Shown in pieces: positions 18,127-26,534 of a stretch of 36,117 nt of DNA. The notes below the pieces were generated by a model. It did no database searches. It was given only the letters and a program-made list of their open reading frames with translations, and was not told the DNA's origin. The translations under genes and the position numbers were made by a program. Every line of letters begins with the position of its first letter. Position 1 is the first letter of the stretch. The stretch lies in assembly GCA_003218475.1 (NCBI GenBank), contig QHNR01000049.1, positions 1 to 36,117 on the forward strand, given 5' to 3'. This DNA is from Verrucomicrobiota bacterium. GTDB lineage: Bacteria > Verrucomicrobiota > Verrucomicrobiia > Chthoniobacterales > UBA10450.

Positions 18127-18291
18127 GAGAACATCGAAGTGAGAAACGACCGAAAACGAAATGCTCGTCGTCACGGCGGGCAGGTTTTCATGCCGCGAGG
18201 CATGCGGCAATCGCAAATTGCACGTGTCCCATTCATCTCATGAACCTATGGCGTATCCGCTATGAGGTGATATTGTCTCCCCTGCCCAAAA

Positions 18292-20001
18292 ATGGATGCT
18301 GAGTTACAAAAGCTTGTCGAATCGGGGAAGCTCACCTCCAAAGCCACCGAGCAACTGGAAAAACTAAGGCCGGGCACATTTTGTCTCCATAAAAGTTGGG
18401 GATTCGGCCGCGTACGCGGATGGAACCTGCTCCTCAATCAGATTGAAATCGATTTCGCAAGCAAAAAGTCCCATGCCATGCAGGTTCAGTACGCGGCGGA
18501 GAATCTTAAGCCTCTCGCGCCTGAGCATTTTCTTACCCGCAAGGCGACGGATCTCGCCGCGATTAAGAATTTGGCAAGGGAGGACCCTGTCGCGCTGGTC
18601 CGAAATATTGTGGAAAGTTTGGACGGCAAAGCTACCACCCAGCAGATCGGTGAATGGCTGATAGGCGATGTTTTCATCGAGGCGGAATGGAAACGCTGGT
18701 GGGAATCAACCAAGAAGGCGCTGAAGGCGAGCGGCGCTTTTTCTATCCCCGCAAAAAAAACCGAGCCGATCCAAATTCGCGGCGAAGGCGTATCGCACGC
18801 TGAGGAGCTGATCGCCGCTTTCAACAAAGCGCGACAGCCGAAAGAACAAATCGCGGCCTTCGAGCAGATCATAAAATTTCACGAGCAATTCAAGGAGCCT
18901 GACAAACAGCTTCAACCCATCATTGTCGCCATCGAGAACACAGCAGTGCGCAACCAGAGAATGCATCCTGAGCTCGCGTTCGTGTTCATCATCGCGCGGG
19001 ACGATTTGGTTGGGCGCGTCCCGTCTCTGCACACAACCCATATCGGCCTGACCCTTTCAAAACTAATTCTCGAGGAAGAAAACCGTTTGACATCAATCCT
19101 GCCCAAATTGCCGGCGGCAAAAGAGAAAAGAATCTTGCAAGCGTTGCCGTCGGCGCTTGGTCCGCGCTGGACGGAGCGCGCCTTAAATTGGATGCAAGGC
19201 AGTCACGGCCGCATGGTCGCACAGATTCCGCGCCTCTTAAGCGAAGCCGGCCAACATGCCGAGCTTCGGACAGTCCTGGAACGAAGCATTCGCGAACATT
19301 CGGCCACGAGCGAGATGCTCGCCTGGTTATGTAGTGAACGGGAAAGCTGGAGTGAGCTCATTACGCCAGATTTGCTCAGTGCGATTTTGTCTGCGCTGGA
19401 ACGCGAACAGCACAACGCTCCTGGTCGTGCCAGCAAGTTACAGCGCGCCCTGGTCGACGACCGCCAATTGCTTGGCGAGATTTTTACAAACGCAGATGTC
19501 GGTCTCGCGCGCGATGCGATGCGGCGGCTCCAGTTGAGCCCGCTGTTTGACGAGTTGACGAAACGCTCCTTATTGGCGCGGATCGTGAAAGTCTATCCAG
19601 AACTGGAAAGCGTGATCACAGGCGCGCAACCACAGGAAAGGGCTGCACCACTTATCGTTTCCTGGAGCAGCTTGGAAAAACGCGAGGCCGAATACGAAGA
19701 GCTCGTGAAAACAAAAATTCCAGAGAACAGCAGGGAGATCGCGCTCGCCAGGTCGTATGGCGATCTGAGCGAGAACTTTGAATTTAAAGCGGCGAAGCAA
19801 ATGCAAAGCGTCCTGATGCGGCGCAAGGCAGAGCTCGAACAAATGCTGCACCATGCGCGCGGGACTTCCTTTGAGAATCCCGACACCTCGCGCGTTTCCA
19901 TCGGTACAATCGTGACACTGCGCAACGCAGTGACAAACAGCGAAGAAACGTACACCGTCCTCGGCGCGTGGGACGGCAACCCCGATCGCCACATTATTTG
20001 A
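18292..20001 (+). CDS. Large protein with C-terminal GreA/GreB-like coiled-coil; FKBP-like domain appears truncated
   Basis: C-terminal REIALARSYGDLSENFEFKAAKQMQSVLMRRKAELEQML resembles the GreA coiled-coil GDLxENxEYxAAKE. Ends at ...VLGAWDGNPDRHII* inside the expected C-terminal domain. Confidence 0.78.
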   Translation: MDAELQKLVESGKLTSKATEQLEKLRPGTFCLHKSWGFGRVRGWNLLLNQIEIDFASKKSHAMQVQYAAENLKPLAPEHFLTRKATDLAAIKNLAREDPVALVRNIVESLDGKATTQQIGEWLIGDVFIEAEWKRWWESTKKALKASGAFSIPAKKTEPIQIRGEGVSHAEELIAAFNKARQPKEQIAAFEQIIKFHEQFKEPDKQLQPIIVAIENTAVRNQRMHPELAFVFIIARDDLVGRVPSLHTTHIGLTLSKLILEEENRLTSILPKLPAAKEKRILQALPSALGPRWTERALNWMQGSHGRMVAQIPRLLSEAGQHAELRTVLERSIREHSATSEMLAWLCSERESWSELITPDLLSAILSALEREQHNAPGRASKLQRALVDDRQLLGEIFTNADVGLARDAMRRLQLSPLFDELTKRSLLARIVKVYPELESVITGAQPQERAAPLIVSWSSLEKREAEYEELVKTKIPENSREIALARSYGDLSENFEFKAAKQMQSVLMRRKAELEQMLHHARGTSFENPDTSRVSIGTIVTLRNAVTNSEETYTVLGAWDGNPDRHII

Positions 20002-20247
20002 CGACGACGGCACTCAATTTACAATCACTTCAATCCAAGCCGCGCCGCCGGACCGGACGCCTGCAACAAATCTTCCAGACGAATCTGCCGTTGAAGCGGC
20101 AGTGGCTGACTAATCGGCCAAAAATCTGGCAGCGCGCGCGCCTCGCGTGCTAATGCCAGTCCAGCTCAGACCGATCGCGCCTTCGCGATTGCCGCTTTTC
20201 TTTTGGCGACACCGACCGCCGATCGAGCAAGCCGCCGTCCACAGCGA

Positions 20248-21000
20248 TTAAATCAGTAATTCGTAGGAGAGAATGCTCAGGCAATAGATTGCCGCCGTTT
20301 CTACTCGCAGAATGATTGGCCCCAGCGTGATCGGCTGGCATCCATGGCGACGCGCGAGCGAAAGTTCCGCAGGCGTAAAATCGCCTTCGGGCCCAATAAG
20401 CATCAGCACGCTGCGAGGGCGGTGTTCATGTTCTCTCGAATAATCTGCCAGGATCTTCTTAAGGTGTTGCGCGTCAGGCTGGAGTGATCCGATCAGCCGA
20501 AGATCGAACGATTCCTCTGAAGCCATAGAAAATAATTCTGCTAATTTTCTCGGCGTATGTACGCGCGGCAGCCAGTTCTGACCGCATTGCTTGGCCGCTT
20601 CAATCGCGACCTGCTGCCATTTCGACTGTTTTTGCGCGGCGGTTTCGGAATCGACCTGCACAATCGTCCGGTCGGAAATGATCGGCGCAATTTCGGCTGA
20701 GCCAATCTCCACAGCCTTTTGCACGATCAGCTCCATATTTTTCCCTTTTGGAATCGCTTGTCCGAGAACAATCCGGCACTGAAGCGGCGGCGTTTCAGCT
20801 TCGTGCAATTTTCGCAGTCTGATTTCGTCGTCGCTAAGATCGGCAATTTCCGCAGTGCTTTCGCGTCCTTGTCCATTGAATAACACCAGCTTGTCCCCAA
20901 CTCTCATGCGCAGAACGTCGCGCGCGTGGTGCGCTTCGGGACCCACTAACGTAGGCGTGGCTGGGTTCCAATTCTCGGGGCAGATGTAAAAGCGATACAT
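20248..21000 (-). CDS. rsmE: 16S rRNA (uracil1498-N3)-methyltransferase
   Basis: HHARDVLRMRVGDKLVLFNGQG; GQAIPKGKNMELIVQKAVEIGSAEIAPIIS; AAKQCGQNWLPRV; LIGPEGDFTPAEL; LGPIILRVETAAI. Start at MYRF (21000). Confidence 0.93.
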   Translation of the reverse strand: MYRFYICPENWNPATPTLVGPEAHHARDVLRMRVGDKLVLFNGQGRESTAEIADLSDDEIRLRKLHEAETPPLQCRIVLGQAIPKGKNMELIVQKAVEIGSAEIAPIISDRTIVQVDSETAAQKQSKWQQVAIEAAKQCGQNWLPRVHTPRKLAELFSMASEESFDLRLIGSLQPDAQHLKKILADYSREHEHRPRSVLMLIGPEGDFTPAELSLARRHGCQPITLGPIILRVETAAIYCLSILSYELLI

Positions 21001-21020
21001 AGGCGTGGGTGAAATGAAGC

Positions 21021-21060
21021 AGTTGTGACCCACGGGACTCATGTGACCCATGGCACAACT
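21021..21060. repeat. Short palindromic element with internal GTGACCCA direct repeats
   Basis: AGTTGTG (21021-21027) ... CACAACT (21054-21060) enclosing GTGACCCAC and GTGACCCAT. Confidence 0.5.
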
Positions 21061-21062
21061 TG

Positions 21063-21926
21063 TTATTGGTAGTTAGACCCAATCAGTGAATTCAGTGCCA
21101 CCACGTTCGCCAAAGATTTGCCTATCGGTAGCTCTACACCTCTCTCTTGAAGCGCTGCGAGCACCGTTTCGGTGGGAATGTTTCCGACCAGCGCGTCCTG
21201 CGCGAATGGACATCCGCCAAGACCGCCGATAGCAGAATCAAAACGGCGGCAACCCGCATCGTAGGCTGCTAGCACTTTTGCTGCTGCTGTATCGGGTGCG
21301 CTGTGAAGATGCACGCCGATGTCGTAATCGGCGTGTTGCTTCGTGACCGACTGGACCATGCTGTGAATCAGATCAGGGCCAGCAACTCCAACGGTGTCAG
21401 CCAGCGAAATCGACCGGATACCAATCGCGGCCAGTTTCTCTACTGCCTCGCACACCTCATCTTCATTCCACGGATCGCCGTATGGATTCCCGAACGCCAT
21501 CGAAATGTAAGCAACGATACCAAGCCTCGCGTTGTCAGCCTTGCTTTTGATCGATTCCAGCACTTTGTAGCAATCTTCGAGTGTCTGGTTTTGATTTTTG
21601 CGCAGAAATGTCTCAGAGATTGAACAGGGATAACCCAGAGTCGTAACTGCTTTCATTGCCATGGCGCGCTCGGCGCCTTTCTCATTCACCACAATGCCGA
21701 TGATTTCGACGTCGTCTGGCCGATCGATTTGCTCCAGCACCTTCTCGCTATCGGCCATTTGCGGGACGGCTTTAGGAGAAACAAAGCTTACGGCATCGAT
21801 GTGCTTGAACCCCGCTGTTATCAACGCGCTGAGATAGCGCGCCTTCAGTTCTGTCGGGATTTGCCGGTTGAGACCCTGCCAGGCATCACGTGGGCATTCG
21901 ATTAATTTGACCGTTTTGCGAACCAC
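21063..21926 (-). CDS. Hydroxymethylglutaryl-CoA lyase-like protein
   Basis: ECPRDAWQGL...; HIDAVSFVSPKAVPQMAD; ISLADTVGVAGP; GVHLHSAPDTAAAKVLAAYDAGCRRFDSAIGGLGGCPFA: the HMGL signature. Confidence 0.9.
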   Translation of the reverse strand: MVRKTVKLIECPRDAWQGLNRQIPTELKARYLSALITAGFKHIDAVSFVSPKAVPQMADSEKVLEQIDRPDDVEIIGIVVNEKGAERAMAMKAVTTLGYPCSISETFLRKNQNQTLEDCYKVLESIKSKADNARLGIVAYISMAFGNPYGDPWNEDEVCEAVEKLAAIGIRSISLADTVGVAGPDLIHSMVQSVTKQHADYDIGVHLHSAPDTAAAKVLAAYDAGCRRFDSAIGGLGGCPFAQDALVGNIPTETVLAALQERGVELPIGKSLANVVALNSLIGSNYQ

Positions 21927-21941
21927 GGAAATCTCCGCCGC

Positions 21942-23087
21942 TTACTTGAAGAATTCCTTCGCGCGTTCGAAGAAACTTTTGCGCATTGGAGTGTTTTCGT
22001 CGCCGCAAAGCGCTGCAAATTCCTCGAGCTTGCGACGCTGCTCCGCGTTCAAGTGCGACGGTACCTCGACGATGAGACGCGCGAACAAATCACCATGCCC
22101 GCGGCCGTTGACGTTCACGATGCCTTTGCCGCGCATTTTGAACATTTGTCCACTTTGTGTGCCCGCTGGCACTTTGAGATGCGCTTTGCCTTCCAAAGTC
22201 GGCACATCAATCTCGCCGCCTAGAGCCGCAATAGAAAATGGGATTGGCACCCCGCAATACAGATCATCACTTTCACGCTGAAATATTTTGTGTTCCTTGA
22301 CGTGGATGACCACATAAAGATCGCCTGGCGGAGCGCCCCCGATGCCGGCCTCGCCATTGCCTAACGACCGCAGGCGGGTGCCTTCTCTGATTCCAGCGGG
22401 AATTTGAAGCTTGATTCGGCTCAATTTTTCCACGCGTCCCTCGCCGCGGCAATTTTGGCACGGCTTTTCAATGATCTCACCGGCTCCGTGACACCTGGGA
22501 CATGTTTGCGAAATGTGAAAAAAACCACGCGAACTGACGACCTGACCGCGGCCACCGCAAGTGGAACAGCTGATCCTGCGCGAGCCTGGTTCAGCGCCGC
22601 TGCCCTGGCATTTATCACATGTGTCCAGTTTCGAGATCTCAATCTGCTTTTCCACTCCAAAAGCCGCCTCCTCCAGTTTGATTTCCATGTCATAGCGCGA
22701 ATCTGAACCGCGGCGTCGATCTTCTGTCCGTGCGCCACCGCCACCGCCGAAGAAGGTCTCGAAGATTCCACCGCCAAATCCGCCGCCGCCGAAAACTTCG
22801 CGGAAAATCTCGAACGGATCATGGAAAGCACCGCGTCCAAATCCGGCGCCACCGGGAGCGAACGCTGCGTGACCAAAGCGATCGTAGGCCGCGCGTTTGT
22901 CCGCGTCCATCAGGACATCGTACGCTTCGCCTAACTCCTTGAACTTTTCTTCTGCGTGCGGGTCGTCCGGATTTTTGTCAGGGTGAAACTTGACCGCGAG
23001 TTTGCGATAGGCGCGTTTCACCTCCTCATCGCTGGCGCTTCGTCCAACGCCCAGCACTTCGTAGTAATCGCGTTTCTCAGTTGCCAT
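21942..23087 (-). CDS. dnaJ: Chaperone DnaJ
   Basis: J-domain with HPD ([29 protein letters not shown]), Gly/Phe region, four CxxCxGxG-type zinc motifs. Confidence 0.97.
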   Translation of the reverse strand: MATEKRDYYEVLGVGRSASDEEVKRAYRKLAVKFHPDKNPDDPHAEEKFKELGEAYDVLMDADKRAAYDRFGHAAFAPGGAGFGRGAFHDPFEIFREVFGGGGFGGGIFETFFGGGGGARTEDRRRGSDSRYDMEIKLEEAAFGVEKQIEISKLDTCDKCQGSGAEPGSRRISCSTCGGRGQVVSSRGFFHISQTCPRCHGAGEIIEKPCQNCRGEGRVEKLSRIKLQIPAGIREGTRLRSLGNGEAGIGGAPPGDLYVVIHVKEHKIFQRESDDLYCGVPIPFSIAALGGEIDVPTLEGKAHLKVPAGTQSGQMFKMRGKGIVNVNGRGHGDLFARLIVEVPSHLNAEQRRKLEEFAALCGDENTPMRKSFFERAKEFFK

Positions 23088-23144
23088 GTGGCCGACAAGT
23101 CGTGCGTGACCTATGCGATTGGGGGCCGCAGCAAGCAAGCAGGC

Positions 23145-23720
23145 TCACCTTTTTGCCGGCCCGCTGGAAACCACAACTTTCGCAGGCCGAAGCAATCGGT
23201 CTTTAATTCGATAACCACGACGGACCTGGCGGAGCACGGTGCCTTCGGGAACTTCGTCGCTCGGCTCGTGTGCGATTGCTTCGTGCAGGTTTGGATCGAA
23301 TCGTTTGCCTTCGGCTTCGATCGGTTGCAGCCCATTTTCTGCGAGCAAATCGTTCAGTTGTTTCTGGACGAGAACCATTCCGGAATAAATCGGGGATTGT
23401 TCCCCCTGCTCTTTAGCGGCTGCGAGACCAAGCTCAAAATTATCGATAATTGCGACCAACCGCTGGAGTAACGAGTTGTTCGCGTACTTGATTGCTTCTT
23501 CCTTTGCGCGCGCGCAGCGCTTTTTGTAATTCTCGAAGTCCGCCTGGCTGCGCAGCGCGAGATCGCGGAACCGGTCTAGATCGGCTTGTAAGCCGGCCAT
23601 TGGATCTTCCGCTTCAGATTCCTCGCGCCCAGCTGCGGGCGCTCCGGATGAAGGCGTATGTTTTGCCGGGCGTGATTCCGTCATTTCTTTGTTTTGTTCA
23701 GCAACAGGAATTTTTTTCAT
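23145..23720 (-). CDS. grpE: Nucleotide exchange factor GrpE
   Basis: Coiled-coil FRDLALRSQADFENYKKRCARAKEEAIKYANNSLLQRLVAIIDNFELGL; LNDLLAENGLQPIEAEGKRFDPNLHEAIAHEPSDEVPEGTVLRQVRRGYRIKDRLLRPAKVVVSSG. Confidence 0.96.
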   Translation of the reverse strand: MKKIPVAEQNKEMTESRPAKHTPSSGAPAAGREESEAEDPMAGLQADLDRFRDLALRSQADFENYKKRCARAKEEAIKYANNSLLQRLVAIIDNFELGLAAAKEQGEQSPIYSGMVLVQKQLNDLLAENGLQPIEAEGKRFDPNLHEAIAHEPSDEVPEGTVLRQVRRGYRIKDRLLRPAKVVVSSGPAKR

Positions 23721-25153
23721 GTTTTGCGAATCGCAATCAACGTCATGTCATCATTTTGAGGTGCCAGCCCGGTAAAATCGCGCACGTCTTCGATGATTTT
23801 CTTTACGATCGCCTGGGCACTATCTTTCGCGCTGGAGCGAACCGACTGCATCAGGCGATCGACGCCGAATTCATCCCCTTCGGTATTAAGCGCTTCGGTC
23901 ACACCGTCGGTGTAGAGGACGAGGCAATCATCGCGCTCGAGGGAGACGGCGAAGTCAACAGTAAGTCTATCAAACACGCTGCCGCTGTCAATTCCGACGA
24001 CCATGCCCGGCGATTTTACTGGCGCAACAATCTCCGATCGCCGCTGATAAAGTAGCGGCGCGTCGTGTCCCGCGCGAGCGAGGGTAACGCCGTTCCGCTG
24101 ATGATCGAGAATCAGATAGGCCATGCTGATGAACATGTCTTCCTTAATATCGGGGTAAAGCTGACGATTCACTTTTCGTAAGACATCTGCCGGAGAAGGG
24201 TTCCGCGCCGCCTCAGCACGCAACACACTGCGGCAGATCGCCATGATGAGCGATGCGGGGACACCTTTGCCTGAAACGTCCGCGATCGCCACGCCAAGCC
24301 GTACGTCATCCACTTCGATGTAATCGAAATAATCGCCGCTTACCTGGCGGGCCGGCACGTTGATGCCGCTGATCTGAAATCCATCAATGGCTGGCGCTTC
24401 CGACGGGAGCAGAATTCGCTGAATGTCCCGTGCAATCTCAAGATCGTGATCCAGCCGTTTCTTTTCGTTCGCCATCGAATAAATGATGGCGTTGTAGAGC
24501 GCAAAGGCAGATTGCTCAGCTATCGATTTAAAGACGACGAAGTCACCTTGCGAAAACGGTGCACCCATCGGGCCATTGGCGAGCGCCAGGACACCCAGAT
24601 CTTGATCTCCATAGCGAAGCGCTGCCGCCATGATGGATCCACTCCCAAATGCGCTGTCGCGTAACTTCGCCAACTCCGGCGCCTCGGAGAATTCGTCTAA
24701 GCAAACAGATTGGCCTGTTTGCCAGACCCGTCCGACCAGGCCTTCGTCGGGGGTGACTGTATGCAGCCGTAGAAACCTCTCAACAGCGCTGGGAGAGGCG
24801 GCCGCTTGTTGCAAAATGTCCGTCGGAATATCGATTAGCGGCGGACAGCCTTTGGAGATGAAAGCCGGCGTAAGCTTTCCACCAGTACGATCGGTTACGT
24901 AAAGCGCGCCGCCATGCGCATCGAGAATGCGCGTAGCCCCCTCAACGATGAGCCGATGAAGTTCCTGAGGTCGAATCGTCTCTCGAAAGGCTTCGCCAAG
25001 TCCGTGCAGGAAATCGAAAACGAGCGTCTCCTCGACTTGGATCTCCTCATGCGACCGCTCTAACTTGCGAATCCGCTGTCTCTGGAGATAGCTCGTGGCA
25101 ATCCATCCGGCAACGGACGCGACAAGCAGTCCGAGGAGAACAGTCGGCCACAT
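23717..25153 (-). CDS. GAF - PP2C/SpoIIE phosphatase (RsbU-like)
   Basis: GAF region (MAAALRYGDQDLGVLALANG); QRILLPSEAPAIDGFQISGINVPARQVSGDYFDYIEVDDVRLGVAIADVSGKGVPASL; CLVLYTDGVTEALN. Confidence 0.94.
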   Translation of the reverse strand: MWPTVLLGLLVASVAGWIATSYLQRQRIRKLERSHEEIQVEETLVFDFLHGLGEAFRETIRPQELHRLIVEGATRILDAHGGALYVTDRTGGKLTPAFISKGCPPLIDIPTDILQQAAASPSAVERFLRLHTVTPDEGLVGRVWQTGQSVCLDEFSEAPELAKLRDSAFGSGSIMAAALRYGDQDLGVLALANGPMGAPFSQGDFVVFKSIAEQSAFALYNAIIYSMANEKKRLDHDLEIARDIQRILLPSEAPAIDGFQISGINVPARQVSGDYFDYIEVDDVRLGVAIADVSGKGVPASLIMAICRSVLRAEAARNPSPADVLRKVNRQLYPDIKEDMFISMAYLILDHQRNGVTLARAGHDAPLLYQRRSEIVAPVKSPGMVVGIDSGSVFDRLTVDFAVSLERDDCLVLYTDGVTEALNTEGDEFGVDRLMQSVRSSAKDSAQAIVKKIIEDVRDFTGLAPQNDDMTLIAIRKT

Positions 25154-25168
25154 CGTACAAGGGCCAGC

Positions 25169-25735
25169 TTACTTCGAAGGCGTCTCGCGATGAAGGTCTT
25201 GTCTTAAGAAATCGAGAACGTCCTTAAATCGAAGGAGATTTTCCGGCGCCGCCTCGCAAAGTGCCTCGTGGGCTTCCAGCATCGTTTCTGCCTGCTCGTG
25301 TTTTTGGGCCGCTCGCGACTTGTCTTCCGGACTTTGCTCAAGCGCTCCGCATTACGGCGCGCGCGCTCCGTTAGCATGAATATCAAATATTTGATCGAGG
25401 CCGAGTCCAGAGAGAAGCTCCTGGCTGCGGTTCCCGCAGTGAACGATGTGAAGGTGACCGCGACCGAGTTCTTTCAACCGCAAGGCCACACTGGCCATCG
25501 TTCCCATGAATGTTGAATCCATCATGGCGCAGCCGGCTAAATCCACGACAAATTCGCGATAGCCGCGGTCCAACATCTCGCGCGCGAACTCCTTGAGGTT
25601 GCCGCTATTGAGAAAACTACCCTTCCCCTCGACTTTCACCCATATGGTCGGGCCTCTTACCCCTACTTGAATAGATGAATCCACAGTTAGCTCCTTAAAG
25701 GATACTAGTCCAAAAGGCATGCTGTCAAACCTCAC
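25169..25735 (-). CDS. STAS-domain anti-sigma-factor antagonist with internal TAA stop
   Basis: ORF 25352-25735 carries a STAS domain (EFVVDLAGCAMMDSTFMGTMASVALRLKELGRGHLHIVH). After TAA at 25352-25354 the same frame continues 60 codons: CGALEQSPEDKSRAAQKHEQAETMLEAHEALCEAAPENLLRFKDVLDFLRQDLHRETPSK*. Confidence 0.8.
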
Positions 25736-25852
25736 GGGACGCCAGAAGTTCCAGGAATTGATTCGAAACGCAGGGCGCGAAGGGCCGCATTAATGAAGCG
25801 TCGCCGTTGGACGCCAATAAGCAAGAAAGCGGCCGACCACCGCTGTCCAATA

Positions 25853-26434
25853 TTACTGCCACATGAACGAACGGTTTTCCGCCACGATCCGGCCGTTTGA
25901 GATCAAGAGGCAGCGCCAGGCAATAACCTCGCCATCGTCCCAGTAATCGTCTCCAATAACCTTGAATTCCGTCTTATGAGTCCCATGCACGTTTTGGTAT
26001 GAAATCTCCTGTGCCTGGACGTGCTCGTGCAATTTTTCCTGACGATACTCCAAACGCACTGTGACATCTGAGGGTCGTTTGGCCCGCCAAAAAAAATCGA
26101 AGTAATTACCGAACCGTTGTCGTTGATCGAGACCGGTCACAGCGCCGAACATCCGATATTGCCGCTCAAAGGTAATCGGCGCGTCCTGAAGCGTCGCCGT
26201 CCTTTGGCTCGGCGAATTAGACTTCTTGCTAATTGAGCTCGTTGTTTGCCGCGCACGTTCTGGTCGTTTCGTACTAAGAAGGAAAAGCTTCGTCTTTCGA
26301 AACTCGAAATCCTTGTCTAACGCCACCGGGAGAGGCGTTACTTTTTCCACGATTCTGGGTTCTACGGGCGCGGCCTTGCCGGAAGCGATGAAGACGAAAA
26401 GGGCCAAAACCCAAAGTGCGACGGCAAACCTCAT
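25853..26434 (-). CDS. Hypothetical exported protein
   Basis: MRFAVALWVLALFVFIASGKAAP signal peptide; conserved-looking C-terminus (LEYRQEKLHEHVQAQEISYQNVHGTHKTEFKVIGDDYWDDGEVIAWRCLLISNGRIVAENRSFMW). Confidence 0.7.
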   Translation of the reverse strand: MRFAVALWVLALFVFIASGKAAPVEPRIVEKVTPLPVALDKDFEFRKTKLFLLSTKRPERARQTTSSISKKSNSPSQRTATLQDAPITFERQYRMFGAVTGLDQRQRFGNYFDFFWRAKRPSDVTVRLEYRQEKLHEHVQAQEISYQNVHGTHKTEFKVIGDDYWDDGEVIAWRCLLISNGRIVAENRSFMWQ

Positions 26435-26534
26435 TTGCGTAATAAAGGCGGGTTTTGAATTGGGTGTCAATGCGCAACCACATATCTCATCGGCCTTATG
26501 GAACTAGCGAAAATTTGAAACTAAATTCGCTTTT

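Noticed and set aside
18127-18291. yybP-ykoY (Mn2+) riboswitch upstream of terC
   Set aside because: The conserved aptamer blocks are not recognisable on the minus strand; only local hairpins are present.
23721-25168. CIRCE/HrcA operator near grpE-dnaJ
   Set aside because: No TTAGCACTC-N9-GAGTGCTAA-like inverted repeat was seen.
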